Shown in pieces: positions 28,061-36,704 of a DNA stretch of 64,000 bases. The DNA is from Acidovorax sp. Leaf191. GTDB taxonomy: Bacteria > Pseudomonadota > Gammaproteobacteria > Burkholderiales > Burkholderiaceae_C. The position numbers and the translations under genes were made by a program. The stretch is from positions 794,137 through 858,136 of the forward strand of contig NZ_LMPT01000001.1 in the NCBI RefSeq assembly GCF_001424425.1, written 5' to 3'. A model generated the notes under the pieces. The model was not told where the DNA came from, ran no database searches, and saw nothing but the letters and a program-made list of their open reading frames with translations. Positions within the stretch are counted from its first letter, which is position 1; each line of letters opens with the position of its first letter.

Positions 28061-29125
28061 ATGCCCCTCGTTTCGATGCGCGAACTGCTCGACCATGCCG
28101 CCGCCCACAGCTACGGCATCCCTGCCTTCAACGTCAACAACCTGGAGCAGGTCCAGGCCGTGATGGCCGCCGCCGACGAAGTGGGCGCCCCGGTCATCCT
28201 GCAGGCCAGCGCCGGAGCCCGCAAGTACGCTGGCGAGCCTTTCATCAAGCACCTGATCCAGGCCGCGGTCGAAGCCTTTCCGCACATCCCGCTGGTCATG
28301 CACCAGGACCACGGCACCTCGCCCAAGATCTGCGCGGGCGCCATCGACCTGGGCTTCGGCTCGGTGATGATGGACGGCTCGCTCATGGAAGACGGCAAGA
28401 CGCCTTCGTCCTTCGAATACAACGTGGAAGTGACCCGCAAGGTCGTCGAGATGGCCCACAAGGTCGGTGTGACGGTGGAGGGCGAGCTCGGCTGCCTGGG
28501 CAACCTCGAAACCGGTGAAGCCGGCGAGGAAGACGGCATCGGCGCAGACGTGAAGCTCGACCACAGCCAGATGCTCACCGACCCCGAAGAGGCGGCCACG
28601 TTCGTCAAGGCCACCCAGCTCGATGCCCTGGCCATCGCCATCGGCACCAGCCACGGCGCCTACAAGTTCAGCCGCAAGCCCACGGGCGACATCCTGGCCA
28701 TCAGCCGCGTGAAGGAAATCCACCAGCGCATTCCCAACACCCACCTGGTGATGCACGGCTCCTCGTCGGTGCCTGCCGAGCTGCTGGCCATCATCAACCA
28801 GTACGGCGGCAAGATGAAGGAAACCTACGGCGTGCCGGTCGAGGAGATCCAGGAAGCCATCAAGTTCGGCGTGCGCAAGATCAACATCGACACCGACATC
28901 CGCCTGGCCATGACCGGCGCGGTGCGCAAGTTCCTGGCCGAGAACCCCGACAAGTTCGACGCGCGCGAATGGCTCAAGCCCGCCCGCGAAGCCGCCAAGC
29001 AGGTCTGCAAGGCACGCTACCTGGAGTTCGGCTGCGAAGGCCAGGGCCCCAAGATCAAGGGCCACAGCCTGCAAGACGTGGCCCGCCAGTACGCATCCGG
29101 CGCGCTGGCGCAGGTGGTGAACTGA
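28061..29125 (+). CDS. fba: Fructose-bisphosphate aldolase, class II
   Basis: Zn-dependent aldolase (354 aa) joining or splitting fructose-1,6-bisphosphate and triose phosphates. The zinc ligands and active-site segments are visible: [12 protein letters not shown] near residue 80, [12 protein letters not shown] near 140, [11 protein letters not shown] near 190 and VMHGSSSVP near 230. The C-terminal [21 protein letters not shown] is typical of the Cbb/class IIA type. ATG at 28061 follows ACGGA. Monocistronic, with a clear terminator after it. Pyk and fba carry the same upstream repeat, which suggests joint control. Confidence 0.96.
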   Translation: MPLVSMRELLDHAAAHSYGIPAFNVNNLEQVQAVMAAADEVGAPVILQASAGARKYAGEPFIKHLIQAAVEAFPHIPLVMHQDHGTSPKICAGAIDLGFGSVMMDGSLMEDGKTPSSFEYNVEVTRKVVEMAHKVGVTVEGELGCLGNLETGEAGEEDGIGADVKLDHSQMLTDPEEAATFVKATQLDALAIAIGTSHGAYKFSRKPTGDILAISRVKEIHQRIPNTHLVMHGSSSVPAELLAIINQYGGKMKETYGVPVEEIQEAIKFGVRKINIDTDIRLAMTGAVRKFLAENPDKFDAREWLKPAREAAKQVCKARYLEFGCEGQGPKIKGHSLQDVARQYASGALAQVVN

Positions 29126-29167
29126 CCGTGAACTGATCCACGAGCGCGGGCCTGCCCGCCGCAGGGG

Positions 29168-29201
29168 AGCCCGGTTGCACACAAGGCGGCCGGGCTTTTT
29201 T
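29168..29201 (+). terminator. Rho-independent terminator after fba
   Basis: AGCCCGG/CCGGGCT stem with a 15-base loop followed by six Ts, 43 bases after the fba stop. Confidence 0.85.
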
Positions 29202-29335
29202 ACGGCCGGTGCAGCCTGTTCCTTGGACGCCAACGGCAGGCTGTCGCGAATTAGCGTGCACACTCGGCACCTTGCGTGGCACGCGATCCTTGGCCTGGGT
29301 GGGGAGTTCCCTCTACATCAGACAAAGGCGACAGT

Positions 29336-29386
29336 CATGAGAAATTCTTCATGTAAGCTCGCGGTCAGTAAGTAATTCCACTGACC
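29336..29386 (+). promoter_or_regulatory. Two inverted repeats in the pntAA leader
   Basis: CATGA-N8-TCATG (29336-29353) and a perfect seven-base pair of arms GGTCAGT-N10-ACTGACC (29363-29386) occupy the region just before the GAGGAG ribosome-binding site of pntAA. They look like operators, or a hairpin in the 5' leader. No matching regulator is encoded nearby. Confidence 0.4.
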
Positions 29387-29403
29387 CTCACCGAGGAGAT
29401 GAC

Positions 29404-30519
29404 ATGCTGATTGGTGTGCCTGCGGAATCGATGGCAGGAGAGACCCGGGTGGCAGTGACGCCCGAGACGGTCAAGAAGCTGAAGGCGCAGGGCCACACCC
29501 TGCGCATCGAGTCGAGTGCGGGTGTGGCCGCCAGCGTCACGGACGCCGCGTACGAAGCCGCCGGCGCCGAGATCTCCGATGCCGCCGGCGCCTGGGGTGC
29601 CGACCTGGTGCTCAAGGTGCGCACGCCTTCGGACGCCGAAGCCCCCCGCCTGCGTGCGGGCGCCACCGTGGTGGGCATGCTCAATCCCTTCGACGTCGCA
29701 GGCCTGCAGCGGCTGGCCAGCGCGGGCGTCACGGCCTACGCCCTGGAGGCTGCGCCGCGCACCACGCGGGCCCAGAGCATGGACGTGCTCTCCTCGCAGG
29801 CCAACATCGCCGGCTACAAGGCCGTGATCATCGCCGCCGATCGCTACCAGCGCTTCTTCCCGATGCTCATGACCGCGGCGGGCACCGTCAAGGCCGCCCG
29901 TGTCGTGATCCTGGGCGTGGGCGTCGCGGGCCTGCAGGCCATTGCCACCGCCAAGCGGCTGGGGGCTGTCATCGAGGCCTCGGACGTGCGCCCCAGCGTG
30001 AAGGAACAAGTGGAGTCGCTGGGTGCCAAGTTCATCGACGTGCCCTACGAGACCCAGGAAGAAAAAGACGCGGCCGAGGGCGTGGGCGGCTACGCCCGCC
30101 CCATGCCGCAAAGCTGGCTCGACCGCCAGAAGGCCGAGGTGGCCAAGCGCGTGGCCCAGGCCGATGTGGTCATCACCACGGCGCTGATTCCCGGCCGCGC
30201 CGCACCGGTCCTGGTGACCGAAGACATGGTCCGGTCCATGAAGGCGGGCTCCGTCATCGTGGACCTTGCCGCCCCGCAAGGCGGCAACTGCCCGCTCACC
30301 GAAGCGGGCCAGACAGTGGTCAAGCACGGCGTCACGCTGGTGGGCGAGACGAATCTGCCGGCGCTCGTCGCCGCCGATGCGTCCGCGCTCTACGCGCGCA
30401 ACGTGCTCGACTTTCTCAAACTCATCATCAACAAGGAAGGTGCCCTGCACATGGACCTGCAGGACGACATTGTTGCCGCCTGCCTCATGGCACACGAGGG
30501 CACGGTAAAGCGCGCATGA
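29404..30519 (+). CDS. pntAA: NAD(P) transhydrogenase subunit alpha part 1
   Basis: Soluble NAD(H)-binding domain I (371 aa) of the proton-pumping transhydrogenase that reduces NADP+ with NADH. The alanine-dehydrogenase-like start IGVPAESMAGETRVAVTPE, QANIAGYKAVI and the NAD motif VILGVGVAGLQAIATAKRLGA near residue 165 are clear. RBS GAGGAG five bases before ATG. As in other split-alpha organisms the membrane part is a separate gene (pntAB), but here two further genes intervene. Its stop overlaps the start of the next gene (ATGA). Confidence 0.95.
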   Translation: MLIGVPAESMAGETRVAVTPETVKKLKAQGHTLRIESSAGVAASVTDAAYEAAGAEISDAAGAWGADLVLKVRTPSDAEAPRLRAGATVVGMLNPFDVAGLQRLASAGVTAYALEAAPRTTRAQSMDVLSSQANIAGYKAVIIAADRYQRFFPMLMTAAGTVKAARVVILGVGVAGLQAIATAKRLGAVIEASDVRPSVKEQVESLGAKFIDVPYETQEEKDAAEGVGGYARPMPQSWLDRQKAEVAKRVAQADVVITTALIPGRAAPVLVTEDMVRSMKAGSVIVDLAAPQGGNCPLTEAGQTVVKHGVTLVGETNLPALVAADASALYARNVLDFLKLIINKEGALHMDLQDDIVAACLMAHEGTVKRA

Positions 30520-31262
30520 GCCTGCTGAAGAATTTGCAAGAGATATTGTCCGCCACGCCCCGCCGCGGTGGCTGGCTGCTGGCCGCCTGTGGCGTGCTGG
30601 CCGTGAGCGGCTGCGCACCCATACCCGCCGGCCCTGCGGAGTTCAGCGCCGGCCGCACGCGCGTGGTGCTGCCCTCGGCGGCGTGGGAAGACCTGGGCGC
30701 GACGAACGAGGCGTTCCCGCTGCACCCGCTGCCCGGCGCCTTTCCACTGCAGACGCGCGCCGTGGCGCTGCGCGGCGCCAACCGCGAACTGCTGGCCGTG
30801 ATGCTGGTGCAGACCAACCGCACGGACATCCCGCGCGACCCCACGCTCTGGACGGGCAGCTGCCCTCTGCAGCAGGGCATGACCGTGGAAGACGCGACCA
30901 AGGGCAGCCCGGTGCGCATCGACTGCTTGCGGTTCAAGCGGTGGGCCAACAACGCCGACTGGATGGAGAAGAACCACCCCGGCGTGGTGCGCTGGATGGA
31001 TGAGCACAAGGCCACGCCGCTGCAGCCGTATTCGCACCTGAACTACCGCTTTGCGACGCAGGGCGGCTCGTATGTCGAGATCAACGCCATGGTCGACCAG
31101 CGCCTGCTGCGGCCCAAGACGAGCAACAACGAAGAGTTCCTGCGCGCGGGCTACCCGGCCCAGGAATGGAGCCACAAGGTGGCCGAGGCCGCCCGCGTGA
31201 GCACGGGCATGGCCGATGGCTTCTTCCCCGTGCCGCCGTTCCCCTTTGCCGTGCCCAACTGA
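30516..31262 (+). CDS. Hypothetical lipoprotein within the pnt operon
   Basis: 248-aa predicted lipoprotein: N-terminal segment with a delayed signal (residues 18-32) and lipobox VSGC (Cys33), then an extracytoplasmic domain with two further Cys (WTGSCPLQ and RIDCLRF) that could form a disulphide. I recognise no family. The start overlaps the pntAA stop by four bases, so it is translationally coupled to a transhydrogenase subunit; that is surprising for an envelope lipoprotein. Codon use is like its neighbours, so a recent insertion is not evident. Confidence 0.7.
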   Translation: MSLLKNLQEILSATPRRGGWLLAACGVLAVSGCAPIPAGPAEFSAGRTRVVLPSAAWEDLGATNEAFPLHPLPGAFPLQTRAVALRGANRELLAVMLVQTNRTDIPRDPTLWTGSCPLQQGMTVEDATKGSPVRIDCLRFKRWANNADWMEKNHPGVVRWMDEHKATPLQPYSHLNYRFATQGGSYVEINAMVDQRLLRPKTSNNEEFLRAGYPAQEWSHKVAEAARVSTGMADGFFPVPPFPFAVPN

Positions 31263-31327
31263 GCACGCAGCAAGCCCCCACTTACCGCGTTACCACCGCT
31301 CACCGCCCACCGACTGGAGTTCTCAAC

Positions 31328-31867
31328 ATGGGTGTCGTTCTGCAGATTCTGGGCCTGGTCATCACGTTCACCATGGCGATGGAGGCCTTGCGCCGCTTCG
31401 GCATCGACGTCGGCTGGCTCAATCCGTTGACATTCTTTCACCGCCGCGCCTGGCGCAAGAAGGTGCAGACGCCGCCGCTGTATGCGCTGGACCACCCGGT
31501 GGACGTGGTCGCCGTGCTGGCCCTGGCCACGGTGCAGACCACCGGCGCGATCACGGTGCAGCAAAAGGCCGGCGTCCAGGCCCTGCTGCGCGAACACCTG
31601 CAGCTCAGTGAATCGGATGCCGCCAACCTCTGGGTGGCCAGCGCGCATCTGCTGCGCAGCCGGGCGCTGGAGCTGCGCGAGCTGCCGGTGCTGCTGGAGC
31701 GCAGCGCCGACAAGTTCACCGACTACCACGTGCAGACGCTGCAGACCGTGATGCGCGCGGCCGCACAGATCGAGCCACCGCCCAACGCTGCGCAGCAGCA
31801 GCTCATCGGCGCGGTGGATGCTTACTTTGCCAAGAAGAAAGCGTCTTCTGGCCCCTGGTCTTCCTGA
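31328..31867 (+). CDS. Membrane-anchored TerB-like protein within the pnt operon
   Basis: 179-aa protein with one N-terminal hydrophobic segment (about 3-18) followed by a basic stretch and a helical domain (about 55-165). The pattern DVVAVLALATVQTTGAITVQQKAGVQ resembles the TerB/DjlA-N fold. The resemblance is modest. Start ATG at 31328 follows TGGAG. It sits between the lipoprotein and pntAB genes and is spaced by 24 bases from pntAB, so it is almost certainly in the pnt transcript. Function unknown; an assembly or regulatory role for the transhydrogenase is speculation from position. Confidence 0.65.
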   Translation: MGVVLQILGLVITFTMAMEALRRFGIDVGWLNPLTFFHRRAWRKKVQTPPLYALDHPVDVVAVLALATVQTTGAITVQQKAGVQALLREHLQLSESDAANLWVASAHLLRSRALELRELPVLLERSADKFTDYHVQTLQTVMRAAAQIEPPPNAAQQQLIGAVDAYFAKKKASSGPWSS

Positions 31868-31891
31868 AACGCACTGAACGAAGGACTCTCC

Positions 31892-32221
31892 ATGGACGCC
31901 GTCTCGCCCACCCTCATCAACCTCATCATCTTCGTGCTGGCCATCTACGTGGGCTACCACGTGGTCTGGACGGTGACGCCCGCGCTGCACACGCCGCTCA
32001 TGGCCGTGACCAACGCGATCTCGGCCATCGTGATCGTGGGGGCCATGCTGGCCGCCGCGCTCACCGAGACCACGCTGGGCAAGAGCATGGGGGTGCTGGC
32101 GGTGGCGCTGGCGGCGGTCAACGTGTTCGGGGGCTTCCTCGTCACACGGCGCATGCTCGAGATGTTCAAGAAAAAAGAAAAGAAGGTCGCCGCCCCCCAG
32201 GCTGAAGGAGGCCAGGCATGA
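31892..32221 (+). CDS. pntAB: NAD(P) transhydrogenase subunit alpha part 2
   Basis: Small membrane subunit (109 aa) contributing the first helices of the transhydrogenase membrane domain II. Three to four hydrophobic segments (about 8-30, 34-55, 60-85) with the family pattern VGYHVVWTVTPALHTPLMAVTNAIS. A charged C-terminus (KKKEKK) ends the protein. The stop codon overlaps the pntB start by four bases (ATGA). Confidence 0.94.
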   Translation: MDAVSPTLINLIIFVLAIYVGYHVVWTVTPALHTPLMAVTNAISAIVIVGAMLAAALTETTLGKSMGVLAVALAAVNVFGGFLVTRRMLEMFKKKEKKVAAPQAEGGQA

Positions 32222-33642
32222 GCATGAACCTCGTCACGCTGCTGTACCTGGTGGCCAGCGTCTGCTTCATCCAGGCGCTCAAGGGCCTGTCGCACCCCAC
32301 CACGTCGATCCGCGGCAACCTGTTCGGCATGACGGGCATGGCGATTGCCATCCTGACCACGGCCGCGCTCATCGTCGAGCTGTCGGGCGGCAAGGCCCAG
32401 GGCATGGTGTACGTGCTGGGGGCGCTGGTGGTGGGCGGCGCCGCGGGCGCCTTCATGGCCCAGCGGGTCGAGATGACCAAGATGCCTGAGCTCGTGGCCT
32501 TCATGCACAGCATGATCGGCCTGGCTGCCGTGTTCATCGCGGTCGCGGCGGTGGCCGAACCCTGGGCGTTCCAGATCGTGGCCAAGGGCCAGCCCATCCC
32601 GGCGGGCAACCGGCTCGAGCTGTTCCTGGGCGCGGCCATCGGCGCCATCACCTTCAGCGGCTCGGTCATCGCGTTCGGCAAGCTGTCGGGCAAGTACAAG
32701 TTCCGCCTGTTCCAGGGCGCGCCCGTGCAGTTCGCGGGGCAGCACATGCTCAACCTCGCGCTGGGTCTGGCCACCGTGGGTCTGGGCCTGCTGTTCATGT
32801 TCACCGAGAACTGGACGGCCTTCTTCGCCATGCTGGCGCTGTCGTTCGTGCTCGGCGTGCTCATCATCATCCCGATCGGCGGTGCCGACATGCCGGTGGT
32901 GGTGTCCATGCTCAACAGCTACTCGGGCTGGGCCGCGGCGGGCATCGGTTTTTCGCTCAACAACTCGATGCTGATCATTGCCGGATCGCTGGTGGGCAGC
33001 TCGGGCGCGATTCTGAGCTACATCATGTGCAAGGCCATGAACCGCTCGTTCTTCAACGTGATCCTGGGCGGCTTCGGCGGCGAGGCGGCGAGCGCCACCT
33101 CGGGCGCCAAGGAGCAGCGGCCCGTCAAGACCGGCAGCTCGGACGACGCGGCCTTCGTGCTGGGCAATGCCGAGACCGTGGTCATCGTGCCCGGCTACGG
33201 CCTGGCCGTGGCGCGCGCCCAGCATGCGGTCAAGGAGCTGGCGGCCAAGCTCACCGAAAAGGGCATCACCGTCAAGTACGCCATCCACCCCGTGGCGGGC
33301 CGCATGCCCGGCCACATGAACGTGCTGCTGGCCGAGGCCGAGGTGCCCTACGACCAGGTGTTCGAGATGGAAGACATCAACGGCGAGTTCGGTCAGGCCG
33401 ACGTGGCCATCATCCTCGGTGCCAACGACGTGGTGAACCCCGCCGCGCACACCAAGGGCAGCCCCATCTACGGCATGCCCATCCTGGAGGCCTACAAGGC
33501 CAAGACCGTGATCGTGAACAAGCGCTCCATGGCCGCGGGCTATGCGGGCCTGGACAACGAACTGTTCTACATGGACAAGACCATGATGGTCTTCGGCGAC
33601 GCCAAGAAGGTGGTCGAGGACATCGGCAAGGCGATCGAATAG
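32218..33642 (+). CDS. pntB: NAD(P) transhydrogenase subunit beta
   Basis: 474-aa subunit with about nine membrane helices forming the proton path (to about residue 270) and the NADP(H)-binding domain III (about 300-474: VVIVPGYGLAVARAQHAVKELA, YAIHPVAGRMPGHMNVLLAEAEVPY, ILGANDVVNPAA, VNKRSMAAGYAG). All domain III motifs are present. With pntAA and pntAB it makes the full enzyme that feeds NADPH to biosynthesis. It is the last gene of the operon; a bulged hairpin with GAAACC/GGTTTC arms lies at 33721-33756 but has no clear T tract. Confidence 0.95.
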   Translation: MSMNLVTLLYLVASVCFIQALKGLSHPTTSIRGNLFGMTGMAIAILTTAALIVELSGGKAQGMVYVLGALVVGGAAGAFMAQRVEMTKMPELVAFMHSMIGLAAVFIAVAAVAEPWAFQIVAKGQPIPAGNRLELFLGAAIGAITFSGSVIAFGKLSGKYKFRLFQGAPVQFAGQHMLNLALGLATVGLGLLFMFTENWTAFFAMLALSFVLGVLIIIPIGGADMPVVVSMLNSYSGWAAAGIGFSLNNSMLIIAGSLVGSSGAILSYIMCKAMNRSFFNVILGGFGGEAASATSGAKEQRPVKTGSSDDAAFVLGNAETVVIVPGYGLAVARAQHAVKELAAKLTEKGITVKYAIHPVAGRMPGHMNVLLAEAEVPYDQVFEMEDINGEFGQADVAIILGANDVVNPAAHTKGSPIYGMPILEAYKAKTVIVNKRSMAAGYAGLDNELFYMDKTMMVFGDAKKVVEDIGKAIE

Positions 33643-33795
33643 ACCCCGCGCGGTTTCCCGCGCCCGCGGTGGCAGGGCGGCCCGCAAAGCCCTCTGCGCC
33701 TAGGGAAACCACACACCCCCGAAACCAGCACCGGCAGGGACAATGCCGGGGTTTCATTGCATTCAGTTTCAAAAGAGTTTGGAGAGACAGACACC

Positions 33796-35475
33796 ATGAC
33801 CGACCGTCCCTGGCTGGCCGCCTATCCGCAAGGCGTACCTGCAGATATCGACCCCTCGCAATACCCGTCCCTCGTGGCGCTCATGGACGAAGCGTTCACC
33901 AAGTACGCCGACCGCGTGGCCTACAGCTTCATGGGCAAGGACGTGACCTATGCCCAGACCGACTCTCTCTCGAGCGCGTTCGCGGCCTATCTGCAGGGCC
34001 TGGGCCTGGTCAAGGGCGACCGTGTGGCCATCATGATGCCCAACGTGCCGCAGTACCCGGTGGCGGTGGCGGCCATCCTGCGCGCCGGCTTCGTGGTGGT
34101 CAACGTGAACCCGCTGTACACCCCGCGCGAGCTGGAGCACCAGCTCAAGGACTCCGGCTCCAAGGCCATCGTCATCATCGAGAACTTTGCGACCACGCTG
34201 CAGAACTGCATCGCCAACACGCCGGTCAAGCATGTGGTGCTGTGCGCCATGGGCGACCAGCTGGGCCTGCTCAAGGGCGCGCTGGTCAACTACGTGGTGC
34301 GCAACGTCAAGAAGATGGTGCCCGCTTACCACCTGCCCGGCGCCGTGCGCTTCAATGACGCGGTGGCCCAGGGCACGCGCGGCACGCTGAAGAAGCCCGA
34401 CATCAAGCCCGACGACATCGCGCTGCTGCAGTACACCGGTGGCACCACCGGCGTGAGCAAGGGCGCGGTGCTGCTGCAGCGCAACGTGATCGCCAACGTG
34501 CTGCAGTCCGAGGCCTGGAACGACCCGGTCATGAAGAAGGTGCCGGCCGGCGAGCAGCCCACCAGCATCTGCGCGCTGCCGCTGTACCACATCTTCGCGT
34601 TCACCGTGAACATGATGCTGAGCATGCGCACGGGCGGCAAGACCATCCTGATCCCGAACCCGCGCGACCTGCCGGCGGTGCTCAAGGAGCTCTCCAAGCA
34701 CACGTTCCACAGCTTTCCGGCCGTGAACACGCTGTTCAACGGACTGGCCAACCACCCGGACTTCAACACCGTCAACTGGAAGAACCTCAAGGTCTCCGTG
34801 GGCGGCGGCATGGCCGTGCAGGGCGCCGTGGCCAAGCTGTGGCTGGAGAAGACCGGCTGCCCCATCTGCGAAGGCTACGGCCTGTCGGAGACCAGCCCGT
34901 CGGCCAGCTGCAACCCGACCACCAGCACCGAGTACACCGGCACCATCGGCGTGCCCATCCCCGGCACCTGGATGAAGCTGCTGGACGATGAAGGCCGCGA
35001 GGTCACCACGCTCGGCCAGCCCGGCGAGATCGCCATCAAGGGCCCGCAGGTCATGGCCGGCTATTGGCAGCGCCCGGACGAGACGGCCAAGGTCATGACC
35101 GAGGACGGCTACTTCAAATCCGGCGACATCGGCGTGATGGACGCACGCGGCTTCTTCAAGGTCGTGGACCGCAAGAAGGACATGGTGCTCGTCTCGGGCT
35201 TCAACGTGTACCCCAACGAGGTCGAGGACGTGGTCGCGCAGATGCCCGGCGTGCTCGAATGCGCGGTGGTGGGCGTGCCCGACGAGAAGACCGGCGAAGC
35301 CGTCAAGCTCGTCATCGTCAAGCGCGACCCCACGCTCACCGAAGCCCAGGTCAAGGAGTTCTGCCGCGCCGAGCTCACCGGCTACAAGCAGCCCCGCGTG
35401 ATCGAGTTCCGCACCGAGCTGCCCAAGACCCCCGTGGGCAAGATCCTGCGCCGCGAGCTGCGCGACAAGAAGTAG
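33796..35475 (+). CDS. fadD: Long-chain fatty acid-CoA ligase
   Basis: 559-aa adenylate-forming enzyme that activates fatty acids to acyl-CoA for beta-oxidation. AMP-binding motif YTGGTTGVSKGA near residue 217, the linker/ATP motifs GYGLSETSP and GWMK-like region, YFKSGDIGVMDARGFFKVVDRKKDM near 445 and the catalytic Lys in PVGKILRREL at the end. ATG at 33796 is preceded by TTGGAGAG. Length is normal for proteobacterial FadD. It is monocistronic with a terminator after it. Confidence 0.93.
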   Translation: MTDRPWLAAYPQGVPADIDPSQYPSLVALMDEAFTKYADRVAYSFMGKDVTYAQTDSLSSAFAAYLQGLGLVKGDRVAIMMPNVPQYPVAVAAILRAGFVVVNVNPLYTPRELEHQLKDSGSKAIVIIENFATTLQNCIANTPVKHVVLCAMGDQLGLLKGALVNYVVRNVKKMVPAYHLPGAVRFNDAVAQGTRGTLKKPDIKPDDIALLQYTGGTTGVSKGAVLLQRNVIANVLQSEAWNDPVMKKVPAGEQPTSICALPLYHIFAFTVNMMLSMRTGGKTILIPNPRDLPAVLKELSKHTFHSFPAVNTLFNGLANHPDFNTVNWKNLKVSVGGGMAVQGAVAKLWLEKTGCPICEGYGLSETSPSASCNPTTSTEYTGTIGVPIPGTWMKLLDDEGREVTTLGQPGEIAIKGPQVMAGYWQRPDETAKVMTEDGYFKSGDIGVMDARGFFKVVDRKKDMVLVSGFNVYPNEVEDVVAQMPGVLECAVVGVPDEKTGEAVKLVIVKRDPTLTEAQVKEFCRAELTGYKQPRVIEFRTELPKTPVGKILRRELRDKK

Positions 35476-35523
35476 CAGCTTCTGCGCAGCAACAGCCCTG
35501 CCCCGCCAATCGGGGCGGCCACC

Positions 35524-35548
35524 AGGCGGCTTCGGCCGCCTTTGTTTT
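35524..35548 (+). terminator. Rho-independent terminator after fadD
   Basis: AGGCGGC/GCCGCCT stem closed by a UUCG tetraloop, followed by TTGTTTT. Confidence 0.9.
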
Positions 35549-35568
35549 GACCCCGAGAGTTCCACGCC

Positions 35569-36312
35569 ATGACCACCGCCATCCTCAGCGCCCTCCCCGA
35601 AGAACAGGCCGGCCTGGTCCACGCGCTGGCGCACCCCCAGCGCATCACCCGCGCCGGCCGCTCGTTCTGGCGCGGCGAGCTGCACGGGCGCTCTGTCGTG
35701 CTGGCGCTCTCGGGCATCGGCAAGGTGGCGGCGGCCACCACCGCCACGGCGCTCGTCGAGCACTTCGGCGTCGCGCGCATCGTGTTCACCGGCGTGGCGG
35801 GTGGCCTGGGTGACGGCGTGAACGTGGGCGACGTGGTGGTGGCGCAGAGCTACCTGCAGCACGACATGGACGCATCCCCGTTGTTCCCGCGCTGGGAGCT
35901 GCCCGGCTATGCACGCGCGGTGCTGGAGTGCGATGCACCATTGTCTGCTCTGCTTTTGATAGCTGCTCGCGATTGCCTGATGGGCGGTAGCGGCCATTGT
36001 TCTTCGCAATCTGAGGTCCGCAGCGTGCACCAGGGCCTGATCGCCAGTGGCGACCGCTTCGTCTCCAGCGCCCAGGAGTCGCAGCGCCTGCGCGACGCCC
36101 TGCGCGCCGCCGGCCACGAGGTCCTCGCCGTCGAAATGGAAGGCGCCGCCGTGGCCCAGGTCTGCCTGGACTACAACGTGCCCTTCGCCGCGATGCGCAC
36201 CATCTCCGACCGCGCCGACGACTCCGCCCACGTCGACTTCCCCCAGTTCATCCAAACCGTGGCGAGCCGGTACGCAGAGCACATCGTCGGCAAGTTGTTG
36301 CAGTTGCTATGA
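35569..36312 (+). CDS. mtn: 5'-methylthioadenosine/S-adenosylhomocysteine nucleosidase
   Basis: 247-aa purine-nucleoside phosphorylase-fold enzyme that hydrolyses MTA or SAH to adenine and the thio-sugar (methionine salvage, detoxification of methylation products). Motifs: SGIGKVAAATTATALVEHFG near residue 50, FTGVAGGLGDGVNVGDVVVA, the catalytic Glu in VEMEGAAVAQ and Asp in TISDRADDS. Residues about 126-148 (LLLIAARDCLMGGSGHCSSQS) are encoded by a family-1 repeat inserted in the sense orientation, just before the conserved VHQGLIASGDRFV. The stop codon itself lies in another copy of the same repeat. It should remain active since the insertion is in a surface region before the nucleoside-binding segment (inference). 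Confidence 0.88.
   Translation: MTTAILSALPEEQAGLVHALAHPQRITRAGRSFWRGELHGRSVVLALSGIGKVAAATTATALVEHFGVARIVFTGVAGGLGDGVNVGDVVVAQSYLQHDMDASPLFPRWELPGYARAVLECDAPLSALLLIAARDCLMGGSGHCSSQSEVRSVHQGLIASGDRFVSSAQESQRLRDALRAAGHEVLAVEMEGAAVAQVCLDYNVPFAAMRTISDRADDSAHVDFPQFIQTVASRYAEHIVGKLLQLL
35944..36012 (+). repeat. Family-1 palindromic element, copy B, inside the nucleosidase gene
   Basis: Shows TTGATAGCTGCTCGCGATTG, then CTGATGGGCGGTAGCGGCC and a TTCTTC tail, matching the order of the intergenic copies. The left arm of the first hairpin is partly decayed. Its codons (TTG ATA GCT, CAT TGT TCT) are unlike the surrounding GC-rich gene. Confidence 0.65.
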
Positions 36313-36368
36313 AATATGTAGCTACTGGCGCTTTATAGAAAAGCGGTAGAGGGTGCTTTGGCTTAAAA
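36306..36368 (+). repeat. Family-1 palindromic element, copy G (provides the mtn stop codon)
   Basis: GCTATGAAATATGTAGC hairpin, then GGCGCTTTATAGAAAAGCGG and the tail GAGGGTGCTTTGGCTTAAAA. The TGA of the nucleosidase gene is within the first arm (36310-36312). Confidence 0.65.
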
Positions 36369-36704
36369 ATTGAGTATTTTCATGAGGGGTGCGCCGCCGC
36401 CTTCATCCAGCAGCCGTCGACCTAGCTCACCCAAGACTCCAGTTAGCCCGCCTGCAGAAGGCACCCCATCGCCGGTACCCAGCCAGAGCGCAGCGAATGG
36501 CTCCCTCCATGTTCAGGGCACGCCGCCAGTTCACCCCCCGCCGCCATCGCCAGCGCCACCGTGGATCCGGCTTCGCCGGTCCACCGGAGGCTTCCCCCCT
36601 GGGGGGCTGAGGAACTGCGGCTCCGAGCCTGCCTGCGCAGGCTTGGACAGTTCCGAAGGGCTGACGCCTCTGGCGGCGGCGCGTAGGTCCGCGCTACAGG
36701 GGGG
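36313..36704. other. 392-bp non-coding interval with two repeat families
   Basis: Between mtn and corA (convergent). It holds family-1 copy G, then a Pro/Ser-coding open frame without family resemblance, and the family-2 palindrome near 36561. A C6/G6 hairpin lies just before the corA stop. I see no gene in it. Confidence 0.5.
36558..36612. repeat. Family-2 palindrome, copy 1
   Basis: CCGTGGATCCGGC-N3-GCCGGTCCACCGG palindrome followed by CCCCCCTGGGGGG and GCTGAGG. The same sequence, with few changes, recurs at 59486-59560. It lies downstream of the minus-strand corA gene, in the position of a terminator. Confidence 0.55.

Noticed and set aside
33721-33756. Hairpin between pntB and fadD as a terminator
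   Set aside because: The stem has a large bulge and no following T tract, so I mention it only in the pntB entry.
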